Shown here piece after piece: positions 48,123 through 57,841 of a stretch of 64,000 nt of DNA. Origin of the DNA: Limnoperna fortunei (taxonomy: Eukaryota > Mollusca > Bivalvia > Mytilida > Modiolidae); assembly GCA_944474755.1 (NCBI GenBank), contig OX104122.1, forward strand, positions 11,480,641 to 11,544,640, given 5' to 3'. The position numbers were made by a program, and so were the translations under genes. Each line of letters begins with the position of its first letter. Positions within the stretch are counted from its first letter, which is position 1. The notes under the pieces were generated by a model. It was not told where the DNA came from. It did not search any database and saw only the letters and a list, made by a program, of their open reading frames with translations.

Positions 48123-51100
48123 ATGGAATCTTCGTGTAAGAAAGCCAAACTATCAACATCATCTCATGTGTGTTATACATGTGACAAATCTTTTGCGCAA
48201 AAAGCAGGCTTAAGTCGTCACATGAAAACTGCACATACTGATGCAAAGTGGAACTGTACTATCTGCGAAACAACATTCGGAAGGAGAGATAATTATCAAC
48301 GTCATTTGAAAGCACACAACCAGATAGGTGGTGGGAGTAATAAAGCAAGGAACAAAGTTCGTCAACAATCCTATATTGTTAAACACCAAGGTACCGTTCG
48401 ACAGTCTGAGCTAACACAAGATAATGACACCACTGAACAACAACCCGTTGAAACGTGTAACGATCGAGCTCTTGGAGGAACAGTGACCACGCATACTATT
48501 ACGGCTGAAGGTATTGCAAAATTCGACCCAATGACGTTTTTGAGAAGCAAATATGACGACGTTAAAGATGTCATTAAACAAGCCATTAAAGAACGAGGCG
48601 GAGTCAAGTGGTATCTGTCTATGAAAGTGAAAATGACTAAAAGAAACGGAGATAAAATAGAATCAGCAGAGCCACATTTTCGCGGTAAATGCCAGACAAG
48701 TTTAAAAGCTGAAGATATTGACGAAGGCATGAAAGAATCCATTAAAAAGACGTACAACTCTTTTATCGAGTATCAACGACAAGGTAGCAATTGGACAGTG
48801 GACAAAGTTATTGATTTAACCATACACATGGCACGTTATAGACCACTTCGTGGATCTAGCTATATTCCACTCCCGATTAAGCTGAGATCAAAACATGCCA
48901 TAATCAACGTGAAAAACACAGACAAGAAATGTTTCATGTGGTCTGTTCTTGCTGCTTTGCATCCTAGTACACATAATTCAGATAGGGTTAGCGAGTATAA
49001 AAACTTTCAAACTGATATTAGATTCACAAACATCTCGTTTCCTGTGAAAATGGAGGACATACCGAAATTCGAAAAGCAGAATAATATTTCCATCAACGTA
49101 TTCGGATATGAGAAGAACGAAGTATTCCCAAAGCACGTGACCAACAATAGATTTAAAAGACATGTAAACCTTCTCTTGATATCGGACAATAATAAGTCAC
49201 ACTATTGTTGGATCAAGGACTTGAATCGATTACTAAGTGATCAACATAAAGACCACAACAGATATTATTACTGCCCATATTGTCTTCATGGATTTACCAA
49301 GGAACGACTTCTCGATGAACATAAACCATACTGTCAGACACATGGACCACAAAGAATTGAAATGCCAAAGGAAGAGGACAAATGGTTATTCTACAAAGAC
49401 GTTAGAAAACAGTTGAAAGTACCTTATGTCATCTATGCTGATTTTGAAAGTCTTCAGGTGCCCATTCAAGGTTGTGAGAGAGATCCATCTAAATCATCGA
49501 CAAGAAAGACTACCAAGCACGTACCATGTGGATTTGCATATAAAGTCGTAGGTCTGACACCGGCAACTTCCAAGAAACCTGTTGTCTATCGAGGTTCGGA
49601 TGCTGCTGACAAATTTGTGGAATGTATGGTCAGCGAACAAGAGGATATAGAGAAAAGGTTTAAACATTGCGAGCCTATGGTTATGACAGGTAGTGATTGG
49701 CAATCATTCATAAAGGCTACTCATTGTCATATCTGCAGAAAACCATTAGATGATGATCGAGTAAGAGACCACTGTCACGTGACGGGCAAATTTAGAGGTG
49801 CAGCACATAGAGACTGCAATATCAATTTCAAGTTTACGCATTCCTGTTATATTCCACAATCTGAGGGGTTATGACAGTCATCTGATCATGCAAGCTATAG
49901 GAAAAGTCAACAAGCAACTAAAATGTATACCGAACAACATGGAGAAATACATTTCATTTTCATTAGGATGTATGGATTTCATAGACTCGTTTCAGTTTAT
50001 GCCATCATCTTTAGAAAAATTAGTCGATAACTTAGCCAAAGAAGGATCTTCAAATTTCAAGCATATGATGGAACATTTTGGAAGCGAAAAAATAGAATTA
50101 CTATTAAGAAAGCAGGTCTATCCATACGAGTATTTCGACACTGAATCAAAATTTTCAGAAAATAAGCTACCACCCATCGAAGCTTTTCACAGTTCATTGT
50201 CGGGAGAAGACATTACAGAAGAGGATTATACACATGCGCAGGAAGTATGGAAAGAATTTAATCTAAATGACCTCGGACAGTACCACGACCTCTACGTCCT
50301 TACAGACGTTCTCTCTCTCGCTGACGTTTATGAGAACTTCAGAGATATTTGTCTAAACTACTATGGATTAGATGCAGCTCACTTTTACACCTCTCCCGGG
50401 TTGGCATGGCAGGCTGCGTTGAAAATGACAGGTGTACGACTGGAATTGCTGACCGACATAGACATGAACCTTTTTATTGAAAAAGGATTAAGAGGTGGAA
50501 TATCTATGATATCACATCGCCATGCTAAAGCTAACAACAAACACGTCCCAGATTTTGATCCAGGTCAACCAAGTAGCCATGTAATGCATTTAGACGCTAA
50601 CAATTTATACGGATGGGCGATGTCACAAAGCCTTCCTGTAGATGGGTTTAGATGGCTTGAAAAAGAAGAAATAGATAACATCGATGTAAACTCGATGTCA
50701 GATGATAATAGCGATGGATACATATTAGAAGTAGACCTGGAATACCCACATGAAATTCACGATCTTCATAACGAATATCCTTTAGCACCAGAAAGAATAA
50801 AAGTCACGGAAAACATGTTGTCACCCTATGCCAAAACTCTTTTAGAAGATCTTGGTCTGAAAGGAACTTCAACAGAAAAACTTATCCCTAATCTAAGACC
50901 TAAAGAAAAGTATGTGGTCCATTACAGAAACTTGAAGCTATATTTGAGTTTAGGCCTAAAGTTGACAAAAGTTTATCGAGTAATGACTTTCAGACAGGAA
51001 CCATGGTTGAAAAGATATATTGACTTTAACACAGAGAAGAGAAAGATTGCCAAAAACGAATTCGAAAAAGACTTTTTTAAGCTAATGAATAACGCCGTGT

Positions 51101-51858
51101 TTGGCAAGACAATGGAAAACCTTAGAAAACGAATCGACGTTCAACTAGTCAACAACCAAGCAAGAGCAAGGAAATTAACCAACAAGCCGTCATTTCATGC
51201 ATTTAAAATATTTAACGAGGATTTGGTGGCCGTTCATTTACTCAAGCAAAAATTGTATCTAAACAGACCAATTTACGTAGGATTCACCATATTAGACCTG
51301 TCGAAGACGCTTATGTATGATTTTCATTATAACTACATGAAGAAGAGGTATGGCTCCAACGCGCAGCTTTTATTTACGGACACGGACAGTCTATGCTATA
51401 GCATCTATACAGATGATATATACAGTGACATGCTCCAAGACAAAGAACTGTTCGATACATCAGAGTACGACCAAAGTCATCCCCTTTACAGTACAGTAAA
51501 CAGAAAAGTTCTAGGCAAAATGAAAGATGAAACCCATGGTATACCTGTTCAAGAATTTATAGGTCTAAAATCTAAAATGTATTCTCTTGTCTATCAAGAA
51601 GATGAAAAGTTGATCGAAAAGAAGACAGCCAAAGGAATCAAGAAGAGTGTCATTAAACAGCATACCAGACACCAACATTACAAAGATTGCTTATTTCACA
51701 GAACCATTCACATGTCTGCAATGACCCAGATCAGATCATATGACCACCAGTTATTCAACATAACTATCAACAAACTAGGACTGTCCCCATTCGACGATAA
51801 AAGGTATATTCTCGAAGACGGTATCACAAGCCTGGCATATGGCCACTGGAGAATATAA
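48123..51858 (+). CDS. Polinton protein-primed DNA polymerase B (pPolB), one frameshift
   Basis: It replicates the element, using a protein primer. The ATG sits in a strong context (AAACCATGG). Frame one (48123-49874, 583 codons) begins with two C2H2 fingers (C17, C20, H33, H38; C45, C48, H61, H65). A CPYC finger and exonuclease motif I (YADFES, D440/E442) follow, then a zinc HNH/endonuclease VII-like insert (CHICRKPL ... DHCH ... KFRGAAHRDC). Frame two, open from 49798, holds Exo II (HNLRGYDSHLI), Exo III (YVLTDVLSLADVY) and the polymerase motifs DANNLYG, KLMNNAVFGKT and FTDTDSLCY. All catalytic acids I looked for are present. The reading frame changes between 49798 and 49874, near 49835. 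Nothing suggests an intron there, so it is an indel or an assembly error. Total size of about 1,250 residues fits the family. Confidence 0.93.
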
Positions 51859-51938
51859 ACCACATTATATGAACGGGTCCTTTTCATTTTTAGCCAAGCA
51901 GTAGAAGGAGGAAGACGTGTTTATAAAAGCTCGCAACG

Positions 51939-52076
51939 ATGTCTACGAGTTGTGGTGACTGTGGCTTGAAATTTTCTAGAAAAGATGTTATGATGAGACA
52001 TCAGAGAAATAAACATAAAACCATTGATGCGTATCCACCAAGCAGTGAAGCGTATCCACCGAGCAATGAAGCGTAT

Positions 52077-52108
<32 letters not shown>

Positions 52109-53513
52109 GCCGCCGCCGCCGCCACCGCCGCCGCACAACGTTGTTTTACAACATCCTTTTACTATGATGCTGGCAGGGCCCACTGGTTCAGGTAAAACAT
52201 ATTGGATGAAAAAACTGTTGGAAAATGCAAATTCTATGATAAAGCCGATTCCGGAACGCATCATTTGGTGCTACAAACGATGGCAACCCCTGTTCAACGA
52301 AATGAAGCAGACAGTCAAACACATGATATTTGTTCAGGGTATCCCAGAGGACTTAAATGAAGATTCATTTATAGACACAAAATTCCCAACATTAATTATC
52401 CTAGACGATCTCATGAAGGATGTTACTAATAGTCAAGATGTTTGTGAACTCTTTGTGGAGGGAAGTCATCATAGGAATCTCAGCGTGGCATGTCTGGTAC
52501 AAAACGCATTCTACAAAGGCAGAGGAAGTAGAACCATGAGTATCAATAGTCAGTATTTGGTTCTCTTCAAAAACCCACGTGATCAAGTTGGGCCTGCTAC
52601 TTTAGCGAGACAGATGTACCCCAAAAACTCTAATAAATTCATGAAGACATATACGGAGGGAACTAAGCAGCCATACGGATATTTGTTTGTAGATTTGAAA
52701 CAGACCACACCCGATGATGAGCGACTAAAAACTAATATTTTTGAGGGTGCTATAATTCAAACCGGTGGTAGTCAGTATATAAAGAAGGGCACATCTGATA
52801 TTGTTCATTTAAAAGATAGACATCTAGGTGAACAGACGTATCGAAGCGATAGTATAGATGCCAAGGACATAGACCTAGAGAATATATATACCAACGACAC
52901 AGAAGAACATATAAACGATAAGATGCCTTCTTGTGATGATTGTGGATTAGTGTTCGAGAGTGTGCATGACTTGGCCAGACATATGAATAGATGGTGCCCA
53001 GAAAACAATTTGAAAAGAAAATTAAACGAGGAAGATGAACCTGCCACTAAAAAACGAAAAATTGATATCGAAGACGATGAAGATGCCGCTTTTGAACAAA
53101 TAGCAACCTTAGCTAGAAAGTCCAACGAAGACAAGTGGGAAACTAAAGTCGATCAATATATGTCTGACGGCTTAGATGAAGAAGAGGCTAGGAGCAAGGC
53201 TGATCGCAAACTTAGAGACGAGGATATGGACGAGTTTATTTCCAAATATTCTAGTCTTATTCAATATCTGCTACAGTTACATAACGGCAAATTACACAAC
53301 AAGGTCATGAAAACGATCGATGGATTAGTAACAGATGGCGTGGACTATGAAAAAGCCATAAAAATATCTGTTAGGAAATATAGGTCGTTGTTGGAAAGCT
53401 ACCTCGATGAAGTCGTTGACAACGAGGAATACGATGACGAAGAAGAACAGAACGGAGAAAATAACAGCGAGGGAGACGAGGAGGAGGAGGACGAGGACGA
53501 CAAGGATATATAA
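51939..53513 (+). CDS. A32-like packaging ATPase with N-terminal C2H2 finger, polyproline tract and C-terminal zinc-finger/acidic module
   Basis: The 524-codon frame starts 80 bp after PolB. Residues 5-26 form a C2H2 finger (C5, C8, H21, H26). Repeats of AYPPSSE and a run of about 20 prolines encoded by (CCG)n follow. The FtsK/HerA-type ATPase comes next, with Walker A GPTGSGKT (80-87) and Walker B LIILDDL (D156, D157). In Polintons and related viruses this ATPase is thought to package DNA into capsids. After about residue 328 a new module begins with an internal methionine: a C2HC finger (C332, C335, H348, C353), a KKRK nuclear-localisation-like stretch and a helical region. It ends in a long Glu/Asp tail. 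The second module looks like a formerly separate gene fused in frame. That no capsid gene is present makes its present role unclear. Confidence 0.9.
52077..52136. repeat. (CCG)n microsatellite coding for polyproline
   Basis: About 19 CCG/CCA triplets in a row inside the ATPase gene. The run is in frame, so length change would alter only the proline tract. Confidence 0.95.
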
Positions 53514-53560
53514 AACTCAGAATCATACTAATTTTTAACATTCACTGAAAGTGTGTAGAT

Positions 53561-54673
53561 ATGGCCAGGTGGGAGCAATATTTGAGTTCAATATATCACG
53601 ATCCGTCAAGCCCAGCTAGTTTCGCAGGACCTGACAAGTTGTACAGATTTTTACGACAAGAAGGAAAATTCGTACTCAGTAAATATAAGATACGAAAGTG
53701 GTTGCAGCGACAAGAACCATATAGCCTACAGAGACCTGTACGACGATCCTTCAAACGAAATAGAGTCATCACAATAGGGATCGATGATCAGTGGGATGTG
53801 GATCTTATGGATATGACGAAATTTGCCAAATTTAATCGTGGAACAAACTTTGTTCTTATGGTTATAGACATCTTTTCAAAATATGTATGGATGAGACCAT
53901 TAAAAGATAAAAAGGGAGAGTCTGTAGCCAACGCATTGAAAGACATCCTTCTAGAAGGGAGAACACCGAATCGAATACGCACTGATAAAGGACAAGAATT
54001 TAGATCCAAACAAGTAGCGGCATTACTTGAACAACGAGGGATACAACATCTATTTGCCCAAAATACGGAAATAAAGGCCAACTATGTAGAAAGAGTCATT
54101 AAAACAATCAGGTCCAAGATAACCAGATACATGACCTTTAAGCAGTCGTACAATTACATCGATTCCTTACAGCATTTCGCCAACAGTTATAACAAGACAT
54201 ATCATAGAACTATTGGGATATCACCTGAAAACGTTACAAAGAGTAAAGAAACCAACTTGTGGTGGAAAATGTATTGGCCTAAGAAAACAGCGCCAATAGT
54301 CAAATCAAAGACAACAAGAAAACCATTTCGTTTTAAACTTGGAGATAAAGTACGCATCACTTATATCAGAAATCCTTTTACAAGGGAATACGATGAAAAA
54401 TGGTCTGGTGAAATATTTAAAATCTCCCAACGCATTTTACGTGGTGGACTACCAGTATACAGAGTAGTGGATTTTAACGACGAAGAAATAAAGGGAACAT
54501 TTTACCAATCGGAGTTACAAAAAGTCGACGTGCGAGATGACGATCTGTGGAAAATTGAAAAAGTTATAAATACAAGAGGCAAGGGACGTAACAAACAATA
54601 TTTCGTGAAATGGTTAAATTGGCCAAAGAAATTCAACTCATGGATATCCGCTGGAGATATGAATAACCTGTAA
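53561..54673 (+). CDS. Polinton retroviral-type integrase (DDE) with chromodomain
   Basis: It inserts the linear element into host DNA, producing the 6-bp duplication seen here. The 370-codon frame starts 47 bp after the ATPase. The rve core has catalytic residues D81 (WDVDLMDM), D142 (RTDKGQEF) and E177 (KANYVER), a DDE triad with the last two 35 residues apart. A GPY/F-like SH3 segment follows (FKLGDKVRITYIRNPFTREY). The C-terminus is a chromodomain (WKIEKVINTRGKGRNKQYFV, then KWLNWP ... SW), which in this family is thought to steer insertion toward modified chromatin. The frame is intact and full length. The classical HHCC zinc motif is not evident at the N-terminus. Confidence 0.94.
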   Translation: MARWEQYLSSIYHDPSSPASFAGPDKLYRFLRQEGKFVLSKYKIRKWLQRQEPYSLQRPVRRSFKRNRVITIGIDDQWDVDLMDMTKFAKFNRGTNFVLMVIDIFSKYVWMRPLKDKKGESVANALKDILLEGRTPNRIRTDKGQEFRSKQVAALLEQRGIQHLFAQNTEIKANYVERVIKTIRSKITRYMTFKQSYNYIDSLQHFANSYNKTYHRTIGISPENVTKSKETNLWWKMYWPKKTAPIVKSKTTRKPFRFKLGDKVRITYIRNPFTREYDEKWSGEIFKISQRILRGGLPVYRVVDFNDEEIKGTFYQSELQKVDVRDDDLWKIEKVINTRGKGRNKQYFVKWLNWPKKFNSWISAGDMNNL

Positions 54674-54790
54674 ATCATGAACAATAAATCTTTTTTTTTG
54701 TATTGTTGTATAAAATGCTATATTTTAATATGTATATTGTAAAGACAGTTTGGGATGGCTCTCCGACCCAGCTGTTTTCATGACGGAGAA

Positions 54791-54796
54791 AATAAA
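54791..54796 (+). terminator. Polyadenylation signal after the integrase gene
   Basis: AATAAA about 120 bp after the integrase stop, followed by T/G-rich sequence (TGTCTTTTATTGTTTTT). Confidence 0.6.
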
Positions 54797-54909
54797 TACT
54801 GTATATTAAATATGTCTTTTATTGTTTTTAGTTGAACAACACGTTATTAACACCCTTACATAGATAATGAAGTAATCCCTCCCCCCCCCTACCAAAAAAA
54901 AAAAGCATA

Positions 54910-55165
54910 ACGCATTTTAATTACTACACTCACAATGAAAGGCTCCAATGGAATCTGCAATATATTTAATTAATTACAATACACCTATTAATTACAATTA
55001 AAAACGAATCGATACCATTTTCCTTGCTCCATATATTACATCACAATACTTGTATGACGTCATAATGTTAACCTCACTCTGAGAGGTTAAATGTTGAGAG
55101 GTTAATTTTTCTCGTAGAGATAACGTGGAGAATATTGAGGGAGAACTCTGGTTTTTTCCACTACT
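54910..55165 (-). repeat. Polinton right terminal inverted repeat
   Basis: The 256-bp inverted partner of 45562-45817, ending GGTTTTTTCCACTACT at the GTCCAA target duplication. Confidence 0.95.
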
Positions 55166-55257
55166 GTCCAACTTCTCTCTAAGTTGGACAGATGAATGCT
55201 ATTAATTAACATAAAGGTTGCTGAAAGTGGCGTTAAACCACATTAAAACAAACAAGA
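55166..55257 (+). mobile_element. SINE-like element, right half, split by the Polinton
   Basis: It begins with the duplicated GTCCAA, includes a small palindrome (GTCCAACTTC ... AAGTTGGAC), and ends with the SINE tail TTGCTGAAAGTGGCGTTAAA and ACATTAAAACAAACAAG, matching the tail at 18165-18200. Confidence 0.65.
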
Positions 55258-55825
55258 CCAAATTTAAATGATATATGTATACTTAGATATTTAAAGTTTA
55301 TCCAAAAGAAATGGTCTGTTAGTACACATTGAAAACGAGGTATAGGATAATGTATTAAGTTTTTTTTGACAGGTATGTAATATTTTGCTTCTAACGTGTG
55401 ACCGTTATCTCAGTATTTCTGTCATGGTTAAGCTGAAACTAAACGCTTATACGGAAACTAAATACATAAAGGGACTCAAAAATAATCCCTCCGCATGTTA
55501 TGCTTATTTTATTATGTTATGGAAACCAAAACCAAGCTAACCAGGTCATGTACTTTTAATATTACTTTGCTTACTCGTCGATAATACAGATGATTCCTCC
55601 CACAACAAATAAAATATGATAAATTTATGATACTTGTATACATTTCGCCCTTCTAACCTAACAATATTTCACCGATCTTCCGGAAACTCTTCATAGTATA
55701 ACAATTTCCATATTTAATGTTTTTTGTGACGAGCTTCGTCCTATAAATCACTCACGGAACTTCCATCAAAGGTAGTAGACAAAAATAGCCGAGTATCGTC
55801 CATTTGATGTGTGTGTTGTTTGAAT
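55258..55825. other. Intergenic DNA, no gene seen
   Basis: No supported features. Confidence 0.4.
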
Positions 55826-56010
55826 GGGGTTTTACACTGCTTTCTACAATATTTCATCTATAACGTGGCGTCTAGTTTTTGTTTCGGAGGAATCCATAGA
55901 ATCCGGTGGAAGCCTCGACCGTCGACAAGAAAATAGGGAAGCCTTGTCAATTAAGGTTGTAGTGAAATACGCCATGACCGCAGTAAGGCTAGAACTTGCA
56001 TTCTAATATG
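55826..56010 (-). mobile_element. tRNA-derived SINE, old minus-strand copy
   Basis: In the minus orientation it carries the order of core phrases seen elsewhere (GACAAGGCTTCCCTATTTTC, GGTCGAGGCTTCCACCGG, AAAACTAGACGCCACGTTAT). The head is strongly diverged. The 60-codon frame on the plus strand is an artefact of it. Confidence 0.6.
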
Positions 56011-56769
56011 ACGTCCTTCAAACGCTTTGGAAACACACCTCTATTTAAATATTCAACAAAATACGGCTGTTCCAGCCATTTCAAAAACCCCCGTGTGTTG
56101 ATGTTTTTGCTTTAAAATTTATTTTATTTTGTACCTTTGTAAGAAAATCCAATAGATAACACGTTTTCACGATAGCAAGTCCATTTTCTATTCTATGCCT
56201 TTATTGTTTACATGTTACAAGTCTTCCTTGACTTTAGCTACGTTGTGTTTTCAAGGGACGTTGCGTTGTTTACAATGACGTTCAATGCAAACCGCGAGAC
56301 TTTTCCCGCCCCCACCACAAACGAATTTACCGTTACGTATCAAAATGAAAACGCAACCGAATTTCAAAATGTTGATTAATTGTGGAAAATAACTGTCGAT
56401 TTAAATTTGTACCATTGTGGATCTAACACAGGAGCAATAGTTAAGATCGACCAAATGCGGTAAGCGGTTTTCATTTCTCACGCAAACACAGCAACACATG
56501 AACAGTCCTAGACACGCCACACGACGACTGATGTAATGAAGCATTTAATTTTGTCGTTCTTTGTTTTGATTGTTAAATTTTATTGTAAATGTTAATAAAT
56601 ATGTTTGTTTGTTTTTAATTTATATTTCTTCGTTTTTTTCTACTAAATTTTACACGAGAAATATAATAATTTCGAAACAAGGGAGGTTCTCGGAAATTGG
56701 AACAGCCAAAATAAACCTTTACCTAGGTAGTCGCGAAATGTAAAATTTCTGTATTTTCATATCAGAATC
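56011..56769. other. Intergenic DNA, no gene seen
   Basis: No supported features. A GC-richer stretch near 56280-56330 has no reading frame of note. Confidence 0.4.
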
Positions 56770-56936
56770 GAAATAATTCATGGCTGCCCCAATTTTATGG
56801 ATTATTTAAATATGGGTAAGCATTATATTCATGATATTTTACCATTCGCTAACGCTCATGGCAAAATATTCATGAATATAATGCTTACCCATATTTAAAT
56901 AATCCATAAAATTGGGGCAGCCATGAATTATTTCTT
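56770..56936. repeat. Long foldback (arms about 75 bp, small loop)
   Basis: AAATAATTCATGGCTGCCCC at the left and its exact complement at the right end enclose arms that continue through TTATGGATTATTTAAATATG and GGTAAGCATTATATTCATGA. They meet at a short centre, CATTCGCTAACGCTCATGG. Pairing is nearly perfect, so the DNA or its RNA could form a stable hairpin. Confidence 0.85.
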
Positions 56937-57841
56937 AATCATCATGGTTAACATGCCTGTTATAAATAGTAATGAATCAGTACATGGTTCGAAACTAAGG
57001 AGAGTATTTATGTTGTCGATATGCATCAGATAGAATAGTAGGAACAAAGAAAAGAAATGAAACAAACATACATGAGTCAATTGTAGTGAATAATAGCTAT
57101 GAATATGAAGCAGCATGATCTGTATTTATTTGATTCATTTAGACAATTATATCTATCCAAGAATTATAATGTTAATTATCCAAATATTTTACAGCTTGAA
57201 CATTAATTTATATTTAGGTATTTAGAGTTTCGAGAGTTGAAAATAACCCCCGCGTAGTCTGCTTACTCTATGATGGAAACCTTCAACCGGGTAATGGTGA
57301 TTAGACCATAAATTTAATATTAATTTGATATATCATTATCAAATGAAAATCCACCTCCAACAACTATAATATGATCTATTCATTATTATCTGTTTCGTAT
57401 TTTCATGTAAATTAACACAACATTAAAACAATTTTCCCGGAACCCTTCAGAAGGTAAAAAAATTCTGAAGTGTTTGTTGTTTTTCTACTTTGTGTCAACA
57501 GTTTCATATCATGCTTTTTTATTTAGATTACCCAAGAAACACAGTGAATTATATTTTAACATATCATCGATGTTTGAAATTCATTTTGAAAGTACATTAC
57601 ATGATATATATTTATATAACAACTATTCAAGCTGATTATATATAGGTACGTTATGAGTGTTGCATTCATTATGTTTTCAAAATTATATGGATAATTTGAT
57701 TATTTCTCAGTGCACTCGAATTTTATTCGAAGTGACCAGATGGTCATGATCAGTACCTAGTTAAATAAAAACCCTATTATAATTAGCAGACATGTGTTTG
57801 TTTGTTTTTTCTAAAAGACAGTTCGAGTTTTATTCCAATCA
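56937..57841 (+). repeat. Unclassified dispersed repeat, copy C, left part (interrupted)
   Basis: It aligns in order with 32930-33800 (AAGAAATGAAACAAACATAC, TTCTACTTTGTGTCAACAGT, GATCAGTACCTAGTTAAATA, CAATCAGTTGAGTTT). The match breaks at the retrotransposon and resumes at 60829. Confidence 0.6.

Larger units (their letters stand above)
45562..55165 (+). mobile_element. Polinton/Maverick DNA transposon, 9,604 bp, complete ends, capsid genes not seen
   Basis: Termini are AGTAGTGGAAAAAACC at the left and its complement at the right, beginning with the 5'-AG of Polintons. Inverted repeats of 256 bp (45562-45817 and 54910-55165) differ at about one position. The 6-bp target duplication GTCCAA lies on both sides (45556-45561, 55166-55171). 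Polintons use a self-encoded protein-primed polymerase and a retroviral-type integrase, and both are present on the + strand together with a packaging-type ATPase. Family members are usually 15-20 kb and add major and minor capsid proteins and a cysteine protease; none is recognisable here. Near-identical TIRs imply recent insertion. Confidence 0.95.

Noticed and set aside
48371..49703. Minus-strand frames within PolB
   Set aside because: They are shadows of the PolB gene, which has all family motifs on the + strand.
51921..52264. Minus-strand poly-Arg and poly-Gly frames
   Set aside because: They are the complement of the (CCG)n proline tract in the ATPase gene.
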